From: an uncultured Collinsella sp.
GTDB lineage: Bacteria; Actinomycetota; Coriobacteriia; Coriobacteriales; Coriobacteriaceae
Length of the DNA stretch: 10,541 bases
Direction of reading: 5' to 3'
Assembly (NCBI GenBank): GCA_958421035.1
Contig: CATZKS010000072.1
Location: 1-10,541, forward strand
This document shows, one piece after another, positions 1-5,842 of this stretch (its first letter is position 1; each line of letters begins with the position of its first letter). The position numbers were made by a program, and so were the translations under genes. The notes below the pieces were generated by a model, which saw only the letters and a program-made list of their open reading frames with translations, was not told the origin of the DNA and ran no database searches.

Positions 1-735
1 GTCATAGGTGTCGATGAGCAGCGTACAGTTCTTGGGGCTCGACTTGGCAAAGGCGCGGAAGGCCTCGAGCTCGGAATCGAAGCTCATCACCCAGCTGTGC
101 GCATGCGTGCCAAAGACGGGAATACCATAGCGGCGGCCGGCGAGCACATTGGACGTAGAGGAGCAGCCGGCAACGTAGCTCGCGCGCGCAACGGCCAGGC
201 CGCCATCGGGACCCTGGGCGCGGCGCAGGCCAAACTCCGCCACGGGGCGACCGTCGGCGGCGAGCACCACGCGCGCCGTCTTGGTGGCGACAAGCGTCTG
301 GAACCCGACGATGTTGAGCAGCGCCGTCTCAAGCAGCTGGCACTCGAGCGCAGGACCGGTGACGCGCACCATGGGCTCGCGCGGAAAGACGAGCTCGCCC
401 TCGGGGACGGCGTCGATATTTACATGCGCACGAAAATCGCGCAGGTAGTCGAGGAATGCGGACTTGAACATCGCGCCGCCGGCAGGGGCCTCAAGCGAGG
501 CGAGGTAGTCGATATCCTCGGGCGTAAAGCGCAGGTTCTCGACGAGCTCGGGCAGCTCGGCGGTGCCGCACATGACGGCATAGGCGCTGCCAAAGGGATG
601 GTCGCGGTAAAACGCGGTAAAACAACCCTGCTCATTGGCCTTGCCGCTCTCCCACAGGCCCTGGGCCATAGTGAGCTCGTACAGATCGGTGAGCATTGCA
701 ATGTCGGTGGGATGCGAGATGTCGGTCAAAGCCAT
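1..735 (-). CDS. pncB: Nicotinate phosphoribosyltransferase, N-terminal 245 residues (3' end beyond window)
   Basis: This enzyme makes nicotinate mononucleotide from nicotinate and PRPP, the first step of the Preiss-Handler NAD salvage route in the cytosol. The reading frame stays open from an ATG at 735 to base 1, giving 245 residues; the family is usually about 390-490, so roughly half is missing. Family hallmarks seen are LTDLYELTMAQ (residues 15-25), ALLNIVGFQTLVATKTARVV (138-157), AEFGLRRAQG (166-175) and the GTHAHSWVMSF block (209-219), whose histidines match the region of the phospho-accepting His in this family. The start has an AAAGG ribosome binding site about 9 nt upstream and fits the usual N-terminus of the family. 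It lies 84 bp after the small membrane-anchored protein gene with no terminator between, so co-transcription is likely. Identity is confident; substrate choice rests on family membership. Confidence 0.93.
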   Translation of the reverse strand, partial: MALTDISHPTDIAMLTDLYELTMAQGLWESGKANEQGCFTAFYRDHPFGSAYAVMCGTAELPELVENLRFTPEDIDYLASLEAPAGGAMFKSAFLDYLRDFRAHVNIDAVPEGELVFPREPMVRVTGPALECQLLETALLNIVGFQTLVATKTARVVLAADGRPVAEFGLRRAQGPDGGLAVARASYVAGCSSTSNVLAGRRYGIPVFGTHAHSWVMSFDSELEAFRAFAKSSPKNCTLLIDTYD

Positions 736-819
736 GGGGCGACCTTTCGGATGTGTGGTGCAGAATTTGAGGGTTGGACGAGAGCAGAGCATGCGGACAT
801 GACGCCCGATGCGAGTCGG

Positions 820-1278
820 TTAGAGCAGGCCCATGCTGGTCAGGATCGTGTAGCCCATAAAGATGACAAACGCGATGAGGGCAAGGACAATGATGATTTT
901 TTGAGCCGGCGCCATGCCAGGGATCTCGTTCTCGCCCATAGGCTCCTTGGAGGTAACCATGCGCTGGGCAAAGGTCATCTCGTCACGGCTCGGCTTGGGC
1001 TCGACGGACTTGGGACGGGCGGCCTTTTTAGGCTGAGGTTTGGGCGCGGCAGGTGCAGGCTTCGCAGCAGCGGGCTTGGGTGCGGGCGCGGGCGCCGATG
1101 CGGATGCGGCGTTCGCGGCGGCCTCCTCGGCCTTCGCACGCTCGGCACGCAGGGCAGCCAGCTCCTCACGCTCGCGACGGGCCTCTTCCCGAGCCTCGCG
1201 GCGGGCCTTCTCAGCGCGGAGCTCTTCCAACTCGGCGCGCTCCTCGTCGGACAATGGTTGGGACTCAAGCTCGGCCAT
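820..1278 (-). CDS. Hypothetical tail-anchored coiled-coil membrane protein (152 aa)
   Basis: I do not recognise a named family. Three zones are visible. Residues 10-57 are a charged, heptad-like Glu/Arg/Ala helix (DEERAELEELRAEKARREAR), probably a coiled coil. Residues 58-97 are a low-complexity Ala/Pro/Lys linker. Residues 100-122 form a more ordinary sequence (DEMTFAQRMVTS...) before a single hydrophobic segment at about 126-147 that ends five residues from the C-terminus. There is no signal peptide, so the likely topology is a cytosolic coiled coil tethered by a C-terminal membrane anchor. The ATG at 1278 is chosen because GAAAGG lies just upstream; an in-frame ATG at 1314 falls inside the tRNA terminator. 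It sits between tRNA-Ala and pncB, same strand. The antisense frame is also open across this region, but the RBS, the membrane segment and the codon pattern favour this strand. Confidence 0.8.
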   Translation of the reverse strand: MAELESQPLSDEERAELEELRAEKARREAREEARREREELAALRAERAKAEEAAANAASASAPAPAPKPAAAKPAPAAPKPQPKKAARPKSVEPKPSRDEMTFAQRMVTSKEPMGENEIPGMAPAQKIIIVLALIAFVIFMGYTILTSMGLL

Positions 1279-1296
1279 GGTATAGCCCTTTCTTTT

Positions 1297-1328
1297 AAAA
1301 AAAGCCGCCGACACAATGTCAGCGGCTT
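1297..1328 (-). terminator. Intrinsic terminator after tRNA-Ala
   Basis: Read on the minus strand, AAGCCGCTGAC and GTCGGCGGCTT form an 11-bp stem with one G-U pair and a 5-nt loop (ATTGT), followed by a run of seven T. It starts 15 nt past the tRNA 3' end. Its T-run stops only about 18 nt before the start codon of the downstream membrane-anchored protein and abuts that gene's ribosome binding site, so it could also limit expression of that gene. Confidence 0.88.
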
Positions 1329-1342
1329 ATCAAATCCATGGG

Positions 1343-1415
1343 TGGAGACGAAGGGAGTCGAACCCTCGGCCTCTGCCATGCGACGGCAGCGCTCTCCCAA
1401 CTGAGCTACGTCCCC
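1343..1415 (-). tRNA. tRNA-Ala, anticodon CGC
   Basis: The 73-nt sequence folds as a complete cloverleaf on the minus strand. The acceptor arms GGGGACG / CGTCTCC pair with a G3-U70 wobble, the identity mark of alanine tRNA. The D stem is GCTC/GAGC. The anticodon stem is CTGCC/GGCAG with loop GTCGCAT, giving anticodon CGC after U33 (reads GCG). The T stem is GAGGG/CCCTT with loop TTCGACT. The discriminator base is A73. The following bases are CCCA rather than CCA, so the CCA end is not encoded and must be added after transcription. A promoter and a terminator flank it, so it is a self-contained unit. Confidence 0.97.
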
Positions 1416-1428
1416 AGGACAAGTCGAT

Positions 1429-1456
1429 ATTTTACCTACGGCTCGCCAACTGTCAA
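1429..1456 (-). promoter_or_regulatory. Sigma-70-type promoter of tRNA-Ala
   Basis: On the minus strand a perfect -35 TTGACA (1451-1456) is followed after 16 bp by TAAAAT (1429-1434). Transcription would begin a few bases before the tRNA 5' end at 1415. Spacing and position fit a housekeeping promoter for the tRNA. Confidence 0.75.
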
Positions 1457-1521
1457 CGCCCAATAACCAGTCTTTTTGGGACGCGGCTATTTTGACAACT
1501 TTTCGAACAGGCGATCCTCTC

Positions 1522-1556
1522 GATGATTTTTTAATCCCCGTCCCAGAAAAATCATC
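1522..1556. repeat. AT-rich 10-bp perfect inverted repeat
   Basis: GATGATTTTT (1522-1531) and AAAAATCATC (1547-1556) are perfect inverted repeats around a 15-nt GC-rich spacer. The element begins 11 bp after the stop codon of the radical SAM gene. It lacks the GC-rich stem of a classical terminator, but it could form a hairpin at the transcript's 3' end or be a protein-binding site. No other terminator is visible between this gene and the tRNA promoter. Confidence 0.45.
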
Positions 1557-1566
1557 AGCGTGCGCT

Positions 1567-2505
1567 CTACTTTGCGCTGGTGAGGACGCCGGTGGTGTCG
1601 AAGGCGGGGGTGAAGCTCTCGTCTACCGCGCCGCCCTCTTGCCAGAACATTGTCGTAAAGCCCAGGTCGTCGGCATGGTCGAGCACCTGCTCGTACTCCT
1701 CGCGCGTCACGGCGCGCGCCAACTCGCCGCCCTGCTCGCGCATGAGCGCATTGGGCGTGTACTGGTTCATGACCGAGATCGGCACGTCGCCCACCGTCTG
1801 CCACACCAGGTCCAGCACGCGACACGAATCGTCTGCATGTCCCGGCAGTACCAGATGGCGCACAATCATGCCGCGCTTCATGAGCCCGCCCTCATCCACC
1901 ATCTCTCCCCCGCGGCGCTCGATCTCGCGCGCCATCTGAGCCAGGCCTGACACGGCCACACGTGGGTAGTCCTTTATATGAGAGAGCGACTGCGCAAGCC
2001 CGGCATTGGCATATTTAAAGTCGGTAAGCCACACATCGACCAGGTCGCCCAGCGCCGCCACGGCACTCGCGCGCTCGTAACCACTCGTGTTGTAGACGAT
2101 CGGGATAACCAGTCCGCGCGCCCGTGCCGCGGCAATCACGGCAGGCAACAGGTGCGCATAGTGCGTCGCCGTCACCAAATTGATGTTGTTGGCACCCTGG
2201 TCCTGCAGTTCCAGCATAATCTCGACCAGGCGCTCAGGCGAAATCTCAAGGCCAAAATTGCCGGTCGAGATCTCGTGGTTCTGGCAGTAGATACATTTAA
2301 GCGAGCAACCGCTAAAGAAGATCGCGCCCGAACCGGCCTCGCCCGAGATAGGCGGCTCCTCCCACATATGAAGCGCGGCGCGGGCCACCTTGAGCGTGTC
2401 GTTAGCACCGCAGACGCCGTGCGCGCCCTCATCGCGCGCCGCACCGCAACGGCGCGGACACAAATGGCAGGCGGGCGAAAAAAGTTCGGTCAACGACGTC
2501 GGCAT
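1567..2505 (-). CDS. PflX-type radical SAM protein (COG1313-like)
   Basis: This is a 312-residue radical SAM protein resembling the PflX homologues of pyruvate formate-lyase activating enzymes. The SAM-cluster motif is CSLKCIYC (C67, C71, C74), embedded in the typical FFSGCSLKCIYCQNHEIS block. Ahead of it are four more cysteines (C13, C16, C20, C32; CHLCPRRCG and VCGAN), which could bind a second metal or Fe-S site. VWLTDFKY (158-165) and MNQYTPNA (246-253) are further marks of this group. The ATG at 2505 is preferred because GGAG lies 9 nt upstream; a TTG at 2520 would add five residues. The substrate is unknown: no glycyl-radical enzyme or other obvious target gene is adjacent. A TTGACA promoter lies about 80 bp upstream. 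The family call is strong and the function is open. Confidence 0.9.
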   Translation of the reverse strand: MPTSLTELFSPACHLCPRRCGAARDEGAHGVCGANDTLKVARAALHMWEEPPISGEAGSGAIFFSGCSLKCIYCQNHEISTGNFGLEISPERLVEIMLELQDQGANNINLVTATHYAHLLPAVIAAARARGLVIPIVYNTSGYERASAVAALGDLVDVWLTDFKYANAGLAQSLSHIKDYPRVAVSGLAQMAREIERRGGEMVDEGGLMKRGMIVRHLVLPGHADDSCRVLDLVWQTVGDVPISVMNQYTPNALMREQGGELARAVTREEYEQVLDHADDLGFTTMFWQEGGAVDESFTPAFDTTGVLTSAK

Positions 2506-2589
2506 AAAAACATGCTCCAAAACAACGATTCAGCAGCTCAAACGTAAAGGGCCAGACCGGGTAGACGGCTCCGTCCCTAAGGCGCCGTA

Positions 2590-2618
2590 ATCGTCCGACA
2601 CGATTTTTGTAATGTCAA
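2590..2618 (-). promoter_or_regulatory. Putative promoter of the radical SAM gene
   Basis: On the minus strand a perfect -35 TTGACA (2613-2618) is followed after 17 bp by GACGAT (2590-2595), which keeps the three most important -10 bases (A2, A5, T6). It would give a leader of about 80 nt before the ATG at 2505. The weak -10 lowers confidence. Confidence 0.45.
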
Positions 2619-2772
2619 GACTGGAATCGATAAAGTGCCGCTTTATGATGTAGTTATTCCGCCCCCCGCGGAGCAACTGGGTGAACCGTCGCGTTTATTT
2701 AGGGAGCCCACACAGTCGTGCCTAGTACAGGTATCCTTCGTTGTTAAGGACGCTGGAACAGTCGATGAGGGC

Positions 2773-2800
2773 ACCCACCTGTTTTAGGTGGGTTCATTTT
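2773..2800 (+). terminator. Terminator-like hairpin with no upstream gene
   Basis: ACCCACCT (2773-2780) and AGGTGGGT (2786-2793) form an 8-bp stem with loop GTTTT, followed by TCATTTT. It is oriented to stop plus-strand transcription, yet no plus-strand gene lies upstream in at least 2.7 kb. It may end a small RNA or act as an attenuator in the leader of the following transferase gene. GGGTG near 2690 can pair with CACCC of the stem, a possible alternative fold. Confidence 0.5.
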
Positions 2801-3029
2801 CGTAACGTGGGGGGTGGTTTTCTTTTGCCGAAAATCACCATACAGTCCATATGGATCCCCGCCGGCATCCCGACAAGCCATCGACAACATTCCAATATCT
2901 GGTATGCGCGTGATAATCGCACGGTGCAAACCTCCGCACCCCCCTCGGTCGAGTATCATGGGACAGCTATGCCATTTCCGCGTAGCAACCTTTGACCTTT
3001 TCCTTCGACGCTTGGCGGTTTTTAGATTC

Positions 3030-4229
3030 ATGGCTTCATCCCCGAGCTACATACCGTACCTATGCGTGGCAGCGGCGGCTTTTATCACGACCTTCCTCGC
3101 GGTGCCCCTGGTCAAGCGCTTGGCAATTAAGCTCGATGCCGTCGACTATCCTTCTAAGCGCCGCATCAACACCAAGCCCATCCCGCGTTTGGGCGGAACG
3201 GCGGTGTTTTTGGGCCTGGTCGTTGCCTGCATTGTGCAAATCCTAGGCACCTGGTACCTAGGCTGGCCACCCGTCCTGGTGCCGCACCCGCGCCTTCACA
3301 TTAGCTATCCCATGCTGGCGCTCTCCTTTACCGTCATCTTTGCGACCGGCGCTATCGACGACGTCTTCCAGCTCACGCCCAAGCAAAAGCTGGCCGGACA
3401 GGTCCTCGCCGCGCTTATCGCCTGCATGGGCGGCCTAAAAATCGGCGTCATCGTCAACCCGTTTGCTCCCGGCGAGATCATGCTCGGATGGCTCGCCTAC
3501 CCCATCACCGTAATCTATCTGGTGGCATTCACCAACATCATTAACCTCATCGACGGCCTCGACGGCTTGGCCACGGGCATCTGCGGCATCGCCTCGTTCA
3601 CCATGTTTTCGATGGCCGTTCTCTCGGGCCGCATCGACGCCGCCGCGCTCTCCATTGCGCTCTTTGGCGCCTGTCTGGCCTTTTTGCGCTACAACTTCAA
3701 CCCCGCAAGCATCTTCTTGGGCGACTCGGGGTCGCTGCTTCTGGGCTTTGCGCTGGGCTCCATCTCGCTGCTCAACGTGAGCCGCACCGCCGCACTCACC
3801 TCGCTTATCATCCCGCTCATCGTTGCCGGCGTGCCTATCATCGACACGTTTAGCGCCATCGTGCGCCGCAAGCGCGCCCACATTAGCATCGGGCAGGCCG
3901 ACAAGGGCCACATCCACCACCGCCTGATCCAAGAAGGCTACAACCAAAAACAGGCTGTGCTGCTCATCTATGCCTGGTGCATTATGCTTTCGGCCGGCGC
4001 CGCCGCCATCAATCAGGTCGAGGTGCCCATGCGCGTGCTCATCTTTACCGTGCTTGCCATTGGCTCGGCGGCCTTTGCCAAGCACCTGCACCTGTTTGAA
4101 CCCGTGCTGCGCCACCATTACAACAAGCGCACGCACGAGGACGAACTGGTCACCCCCGACGACCCCGCCTTTAAGCAGGAGGAGCAGGCAGCCGAGGAGC
4201 GCAAAGAAGAGCGCCACCACAAGCTCTAG
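3030..4229 (+). CDS. WecA/TagO-type polyprenyl-phosphate sugar-1-phosphate transferase
   Basis: This integral membrane enzyme of the MraY/WecA family moves a sugar-1-phosphate (GlcNAc-1-P in TagO/WecA) from a UDP-sugar to undecaprenyl phosphate, starting teichoic acid or other envelope glycan synthesis. From the ATG at 3030 it has 399 residues with about ten hydrophobic segments. Family motifs are RRINTKPIPRLGG (44-56), GAIDDVFQL (107-115, the Asp pair), NIINLIDGLDGLATG (169-183), NPASIFLGDSGS (224-235) and the HIHHR sugar-recognition loop (294-298), which marks WecA/TagO rather than MraY. The last 30 residues are a charged Glu/Lys/Arg tail. The start is uncertain: no strong RBS precedes 3030 (GGCGG lies 11 nt upstream), but earlier in-frame starts give a non-membrane leader of poor quality. 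trpS follows 170 bp downstream with no clear terminator. The exact sugar cannot be told. Confidence 0.9.
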   Translation: MASSPSYIPYLCVAAAAFITTFLAVPLVKRLAIKLDAVDYPSKRRINTKPIPRLGGTAVFLGLVVACIVQILGTWYLGWPPVLVPHPRLHISYPMLALSFTVIFATGAIDDVFQLTPKQKLAGQVLAALIACMGGLKIGVIVNPFAPGEIMLGWLAYPITVIYLVAFTNIINLIDGLDGLATGICGIASFTMFSMAVLSGRIDAAALSIALFGACLAFLRYNFNPASIFLGDSGSLLLGFALGSISLLNVSRTAALTSLIIPLIVAGVPIIDTFSAIVRRKRAHISIGQADKGHIHHRLIQEGYNQKQAVLLIYAWCIMLSAGAAAINQVEVPMRVLIFTVLAIGSAAFAKHLHLFEPVLRHHYNKRTHEDELVTPDDPAFKQEEQAAEERKEERHHKL

Positions 4230-4399
4230 GGCAAGCTGCCGAGGATGTGCCAAGGCACCGTTAGCCAAGCACGGCCGCGCCGCACCCATCGCACATGCCG
4301 CACCACGCGCGTCCCTCTCCCGCCCCTCGCCTACTTACGCACCACCCCTCCAATAAACGCGTTATCATCTTGACCCATGAACATACGTTAGGAGCAATC

Positions 4400-5449
4400 A
4401 TGCCAAACGAGAACAGCTACGAAGTCGCGCTGCAAAAGAGCAACGCCATTCGCGAGGGCCTGACCAAGACGCCCGAGAAGTTCACCATGCTCACCGGCGA
4501 CCGCCCCACCGGCCGTCTGCACCTGGGCCACTACTTCGGCACCCTCAAGGGCCGTGTTGAGCTGCAGAACATGGGCGCCAAGACCAACGTGCTCATCGCC
4601 GACTACCAGGTCATCACTGACCGCGACACGACCGAGCACATCCAGGACAACGTGTACAACATGGTCATGGACTACCTTGCCTGCGGTATCGATCCCGACA
4701 AGACCATGATCTACGCGCACTCCGCCGTGCCCGCCGCCAACCAGCTCATGCTGCCGTTCCTGTCGCTGGTGTCCGAGGCCGAGCTGGCGCGCAACCCCAC
4801 CGTCAAGGCCGAGATGGAGGCCTCGGGCCATGAGCTTACCGGCCTTCTGCTCACCTACCCGGTGCATCAGGCCTGCGACATCCTGTTCTGCAAGGGCAAC
4901 GTGGTGCCCGTCGGTCGTGACCAGCTGCCGCACATCGAGCTCACCCGCACCATCGCCCGCCGCTTTAACAACCGCTACGGCAAGGTGTTCCCCGAGGTCG
5001 ACGCGCTGCTGTCCGAGACCCCGCTGCTGCCCGGCCTGGACGGCCGCAAGATGAGCAAGAGCTACGGCAACGCCATCAACATCTCGATGACCGCCGAGGA
5101 AACGGCCAAGCGCATCAAAAAGAGCCAGACCGACTCCGAGCGCATGATCACGTTCGATCCCGAGAACCGCCCCGGCGTGTCCGGTTTGCTTTCGACGGCC
5201 GCCATCTGCACCGGTCGCTCCGAGGTCGAGATTGCCGAGGAGATCGGCATGGGCGGCTCCGGCCAGCTCAAGAAGTACGTGACCGAGGCCGTCAACGAGT
5301 ACTTCGCACCGATCCGCGAGCGTCGCCAGCGCTACGAGAACGATCTGGACTATGTGAAGGACGTCCTGCACGAGGGCAACCGTCGCGCCAACGAGATCGC
5401 CGATCAGACCCTGGCAGAGGTTCAGGACGCCATGGGCATGGTGTACTAG
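4400..5449 (+). CDS. trpS: Tryptophan--tRNA ligase
   Basis: This class I aminoacyl-tRNA synthetase charges tRNA-Trp in the cytosol. The 349-residue length is normal. The HIGH-equivalent HLGH lies at 41-44 within TGDRPTGRLHLGHYFG, and KMSKS at 217-221 within LDGRKMSKSYGN; VGRDQLPHIELTR (171-183) is a further typical block. The ATG at 4400 has AGGAG five bases upstream; a longer in-frame start at 4295 has no RBS. The protein contains no tryptophan, which could help its own synthesis during tryptophan shortage. Codon use is strongly biased (AAG, CTG, GGC, ATC), more than in the neighbours, as expected for high expression. The 170-bp gap before it shows no convincing T-box, Trp-rich leader peptide or clear promoter. 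A strong terminator follows. Confidence 0.96.
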   Translation: MPNENSYEVALQKSNAIREGLTKTPEKFTMLTGDRPTGRLHLGHYFGTLKGRVELQNMGAKTNVLIADYQVITDRDTTEHIQDNVYNMVMDYLACGIDPDKTMIYAHSAVPAANQLMLPFLSLVSEAELARNPTVKAEMEASGHELTGLLLTYPVHQACDILFCKGNVVPVGRDQLPHIELTRTIARRFNNRYGKVFPEVDALLSETPLLPGLDGRKMSKSYGNAINISMTAEETAKRIKKSQTDSERMITFDPENRPGVSGLLSTAAICTGRSEVEIAEEIGMGGSGQLKKYVTEAVNEYFAPIRERRQRYENDLDYVKDVLHEGNRRANEIADQTLAEVQDAMGMVY

Positions 5450-5484
5450 ACCGATCTACTGGCTTGAGCTTTCGATTGCTTTAG

Positions 5485-5512
5485 GGCGGGCGCTGCGGCG
5501 TCCGCCTTTTTT
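5485..5512 (+). terminator. Intrinsic terminator of trpS
   Basis: GGCGGGCGC (5485-5493) pairs with GCGTCCGCC (5498-5506) in a 9-bp stem with one G-U pair and a TGCG loop, followed by six T. It lies 36 bp after the trpS stop. Confidence 0.93.
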
Positions 5513-5601
5513 GGAGCCGGACCGCTTCGGCTCCGTCCATCGCACCCCCTCGACAAACAGGAACAGGCCCGCCGGCAGTTAGCTGCCAGCGGGCCTGTTC
5601 C
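5513..5601. repeat. Two tandem GC-rich hairpins after the trpS terminator
   Basis: GGAGCCG (5513-5519) pairs perfectly with CGGCTCC (5528-5534). A second, much stronger hairpin spans 5560-5601: GGAACAGGCCCGC pairs with GCGGGCCTGTTCC (13 bp), then one C/A mismatch, then GGCAG/CTGCC closed by TTAG. Neither is followed by a T-run on either strand, so they are not textbook terminators. They may be back-up stops, RNA 3'-end structures or a repeat element of the genome. Confidence 0.7.
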
Positions 5602-5785
5602 CGAAGTACACCGTTGAATCGCACAGAGGGGAGGGATGCGAATCAAACTCAACAGGGCAGGCTTTTTCATCGCCTATTGCCTGCTCTCTTGCTGAAACCA
5701 ATATAGTTCACCGTGGTTTACTTTCTGACGGCAAAGTACGCCGCCACACCTTCTCCATAAGTTAGCTCTGGTAAACCTACAGTGT
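5602..5785. other. Noncoding stretch with further inverted repeats
   Basis: No supported gene is present. A 9-bp stem with one G-U pair (AGGGCAGGC 5654-5662 / GCCTGCTCT 5679-5687) encloses a 16-nt loop. GGTTTAC (5715-5721) is inverted as GTAAACC (5771-5777), and inside it TACTTT (5719-5724) pairs with AAAGTA (5733-5738); the two folds share TAC and exclude each other. A 19-codon plus-strand frame (5636-5695) preceded by a purine-rich GAGGGGAGGG tract exists but is not convincing as a gene. Confidence 0.4.
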
Positions 5786-5826
5786 AAAACCACCACAAAG
5801 GGGACAGGCGCCTTTGTGGTGGTTTT
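5786..5826 (+). repeat. Palindromic repeat copy 1 (after the MGMT-like gene)
   Basis: Perfect 16-bp arms (5786-5801 and 5811-5826) begin AAAACCACCACAAAGG and enclose the 9-nt loop GGACAGGCG; the other copies have A at the last loop base. It ends 16 bp after the stop of the minus-strand MGMT-like gene and has TTTT at the stem's 3' foot on both strands, so it can work as a bidirectional terminator. Loop orientation is plus. Confidence 0.92.
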
Positions 5827-5842
5827 CGCCACGGAAGAACCG

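Larger units (their letters stand above)
2506..3029. other. 524-bp gap between divergent genes; possible noncoding RNA
   Basis: No convincing protein-coding frame is present: the open frames here lack ribosome binding sites and resemble no protein. Seen in it are a minus-strand promoter (2590-2618), a short inverted repeat ATAAAG/CTTTAT (2630-2646), a terminator-like hairpin on the plus strand (2773-2800), a second weak hairpin GTGGTTTTC/GAAAATCAC near 2813-2837, and the palindrome CCATATGG near 2849. A GATAAT sequence near 2912 could be the -10 of the downstream plus-strand gene. Plus-strand transcription starting near 2650 and stopping at 2800 would yield a roughly 150-nt RNA. I cannot assign it to a family from sequence alone. 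Confidence 0.4.

Noticed and set aside
97..1404. 435-codon plus-strand open frame
   Set aside because: It is antisense to pncB and the membrane-anchored protein gene and reads through the tRNA gene; composition is that of a high-GC shadow frame and no family is recognised.
2685..2715. T-box-like GGGTGAACCG sequence upstream of the WecA-like gene
   Set aside because: It only loosely resembles the T-box core, there is no visible specifier stem, and the next gene is not an aminoacyl-tRNA synthetase or amino-acid gene.
2814..3029. N-terminal extension of the WecA-like protein (72 residues)
   Set aside because: The frame is open but the sequence is Pro/Arg/Ser-rich with no family similarity; family proteins start just before the first membrane segment, as at 3030.
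2741..3031. Short open frames on both strands in the gap before the WecA-like gene
   Set aside because: No ribosome binding sites, no recognisable motifs, and they overlap the terminator-like hairpin.
3435..5371. Long minus-strand open frames (3435-4289 and 4388-5371)
   Set aside because: They lie opposite the WecA-like gene and trpS, are rich in Val/Ala/Gly/His/Asp as expected for reverse-complement shadows, and lack ribosome binding sites and motifs.
5636..5695. 19-codon plus-strand frame starting MRIKLNRAGF with a purine-rich upstream tract
   Set aside because: The purine tract abuts the ATG too closely for a normal ribosome binding site, it contains a hairpin, and no downstream gene on this strand would be regulated by it.
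5718..5785. Minus-strand gene-remnant-like peptide ending YGEGVAAYFAVRK
   Set aside because: It has no start codon outside the palindrome, uses TTA/CTA codons unlike the neighbours, and is too short to identify.
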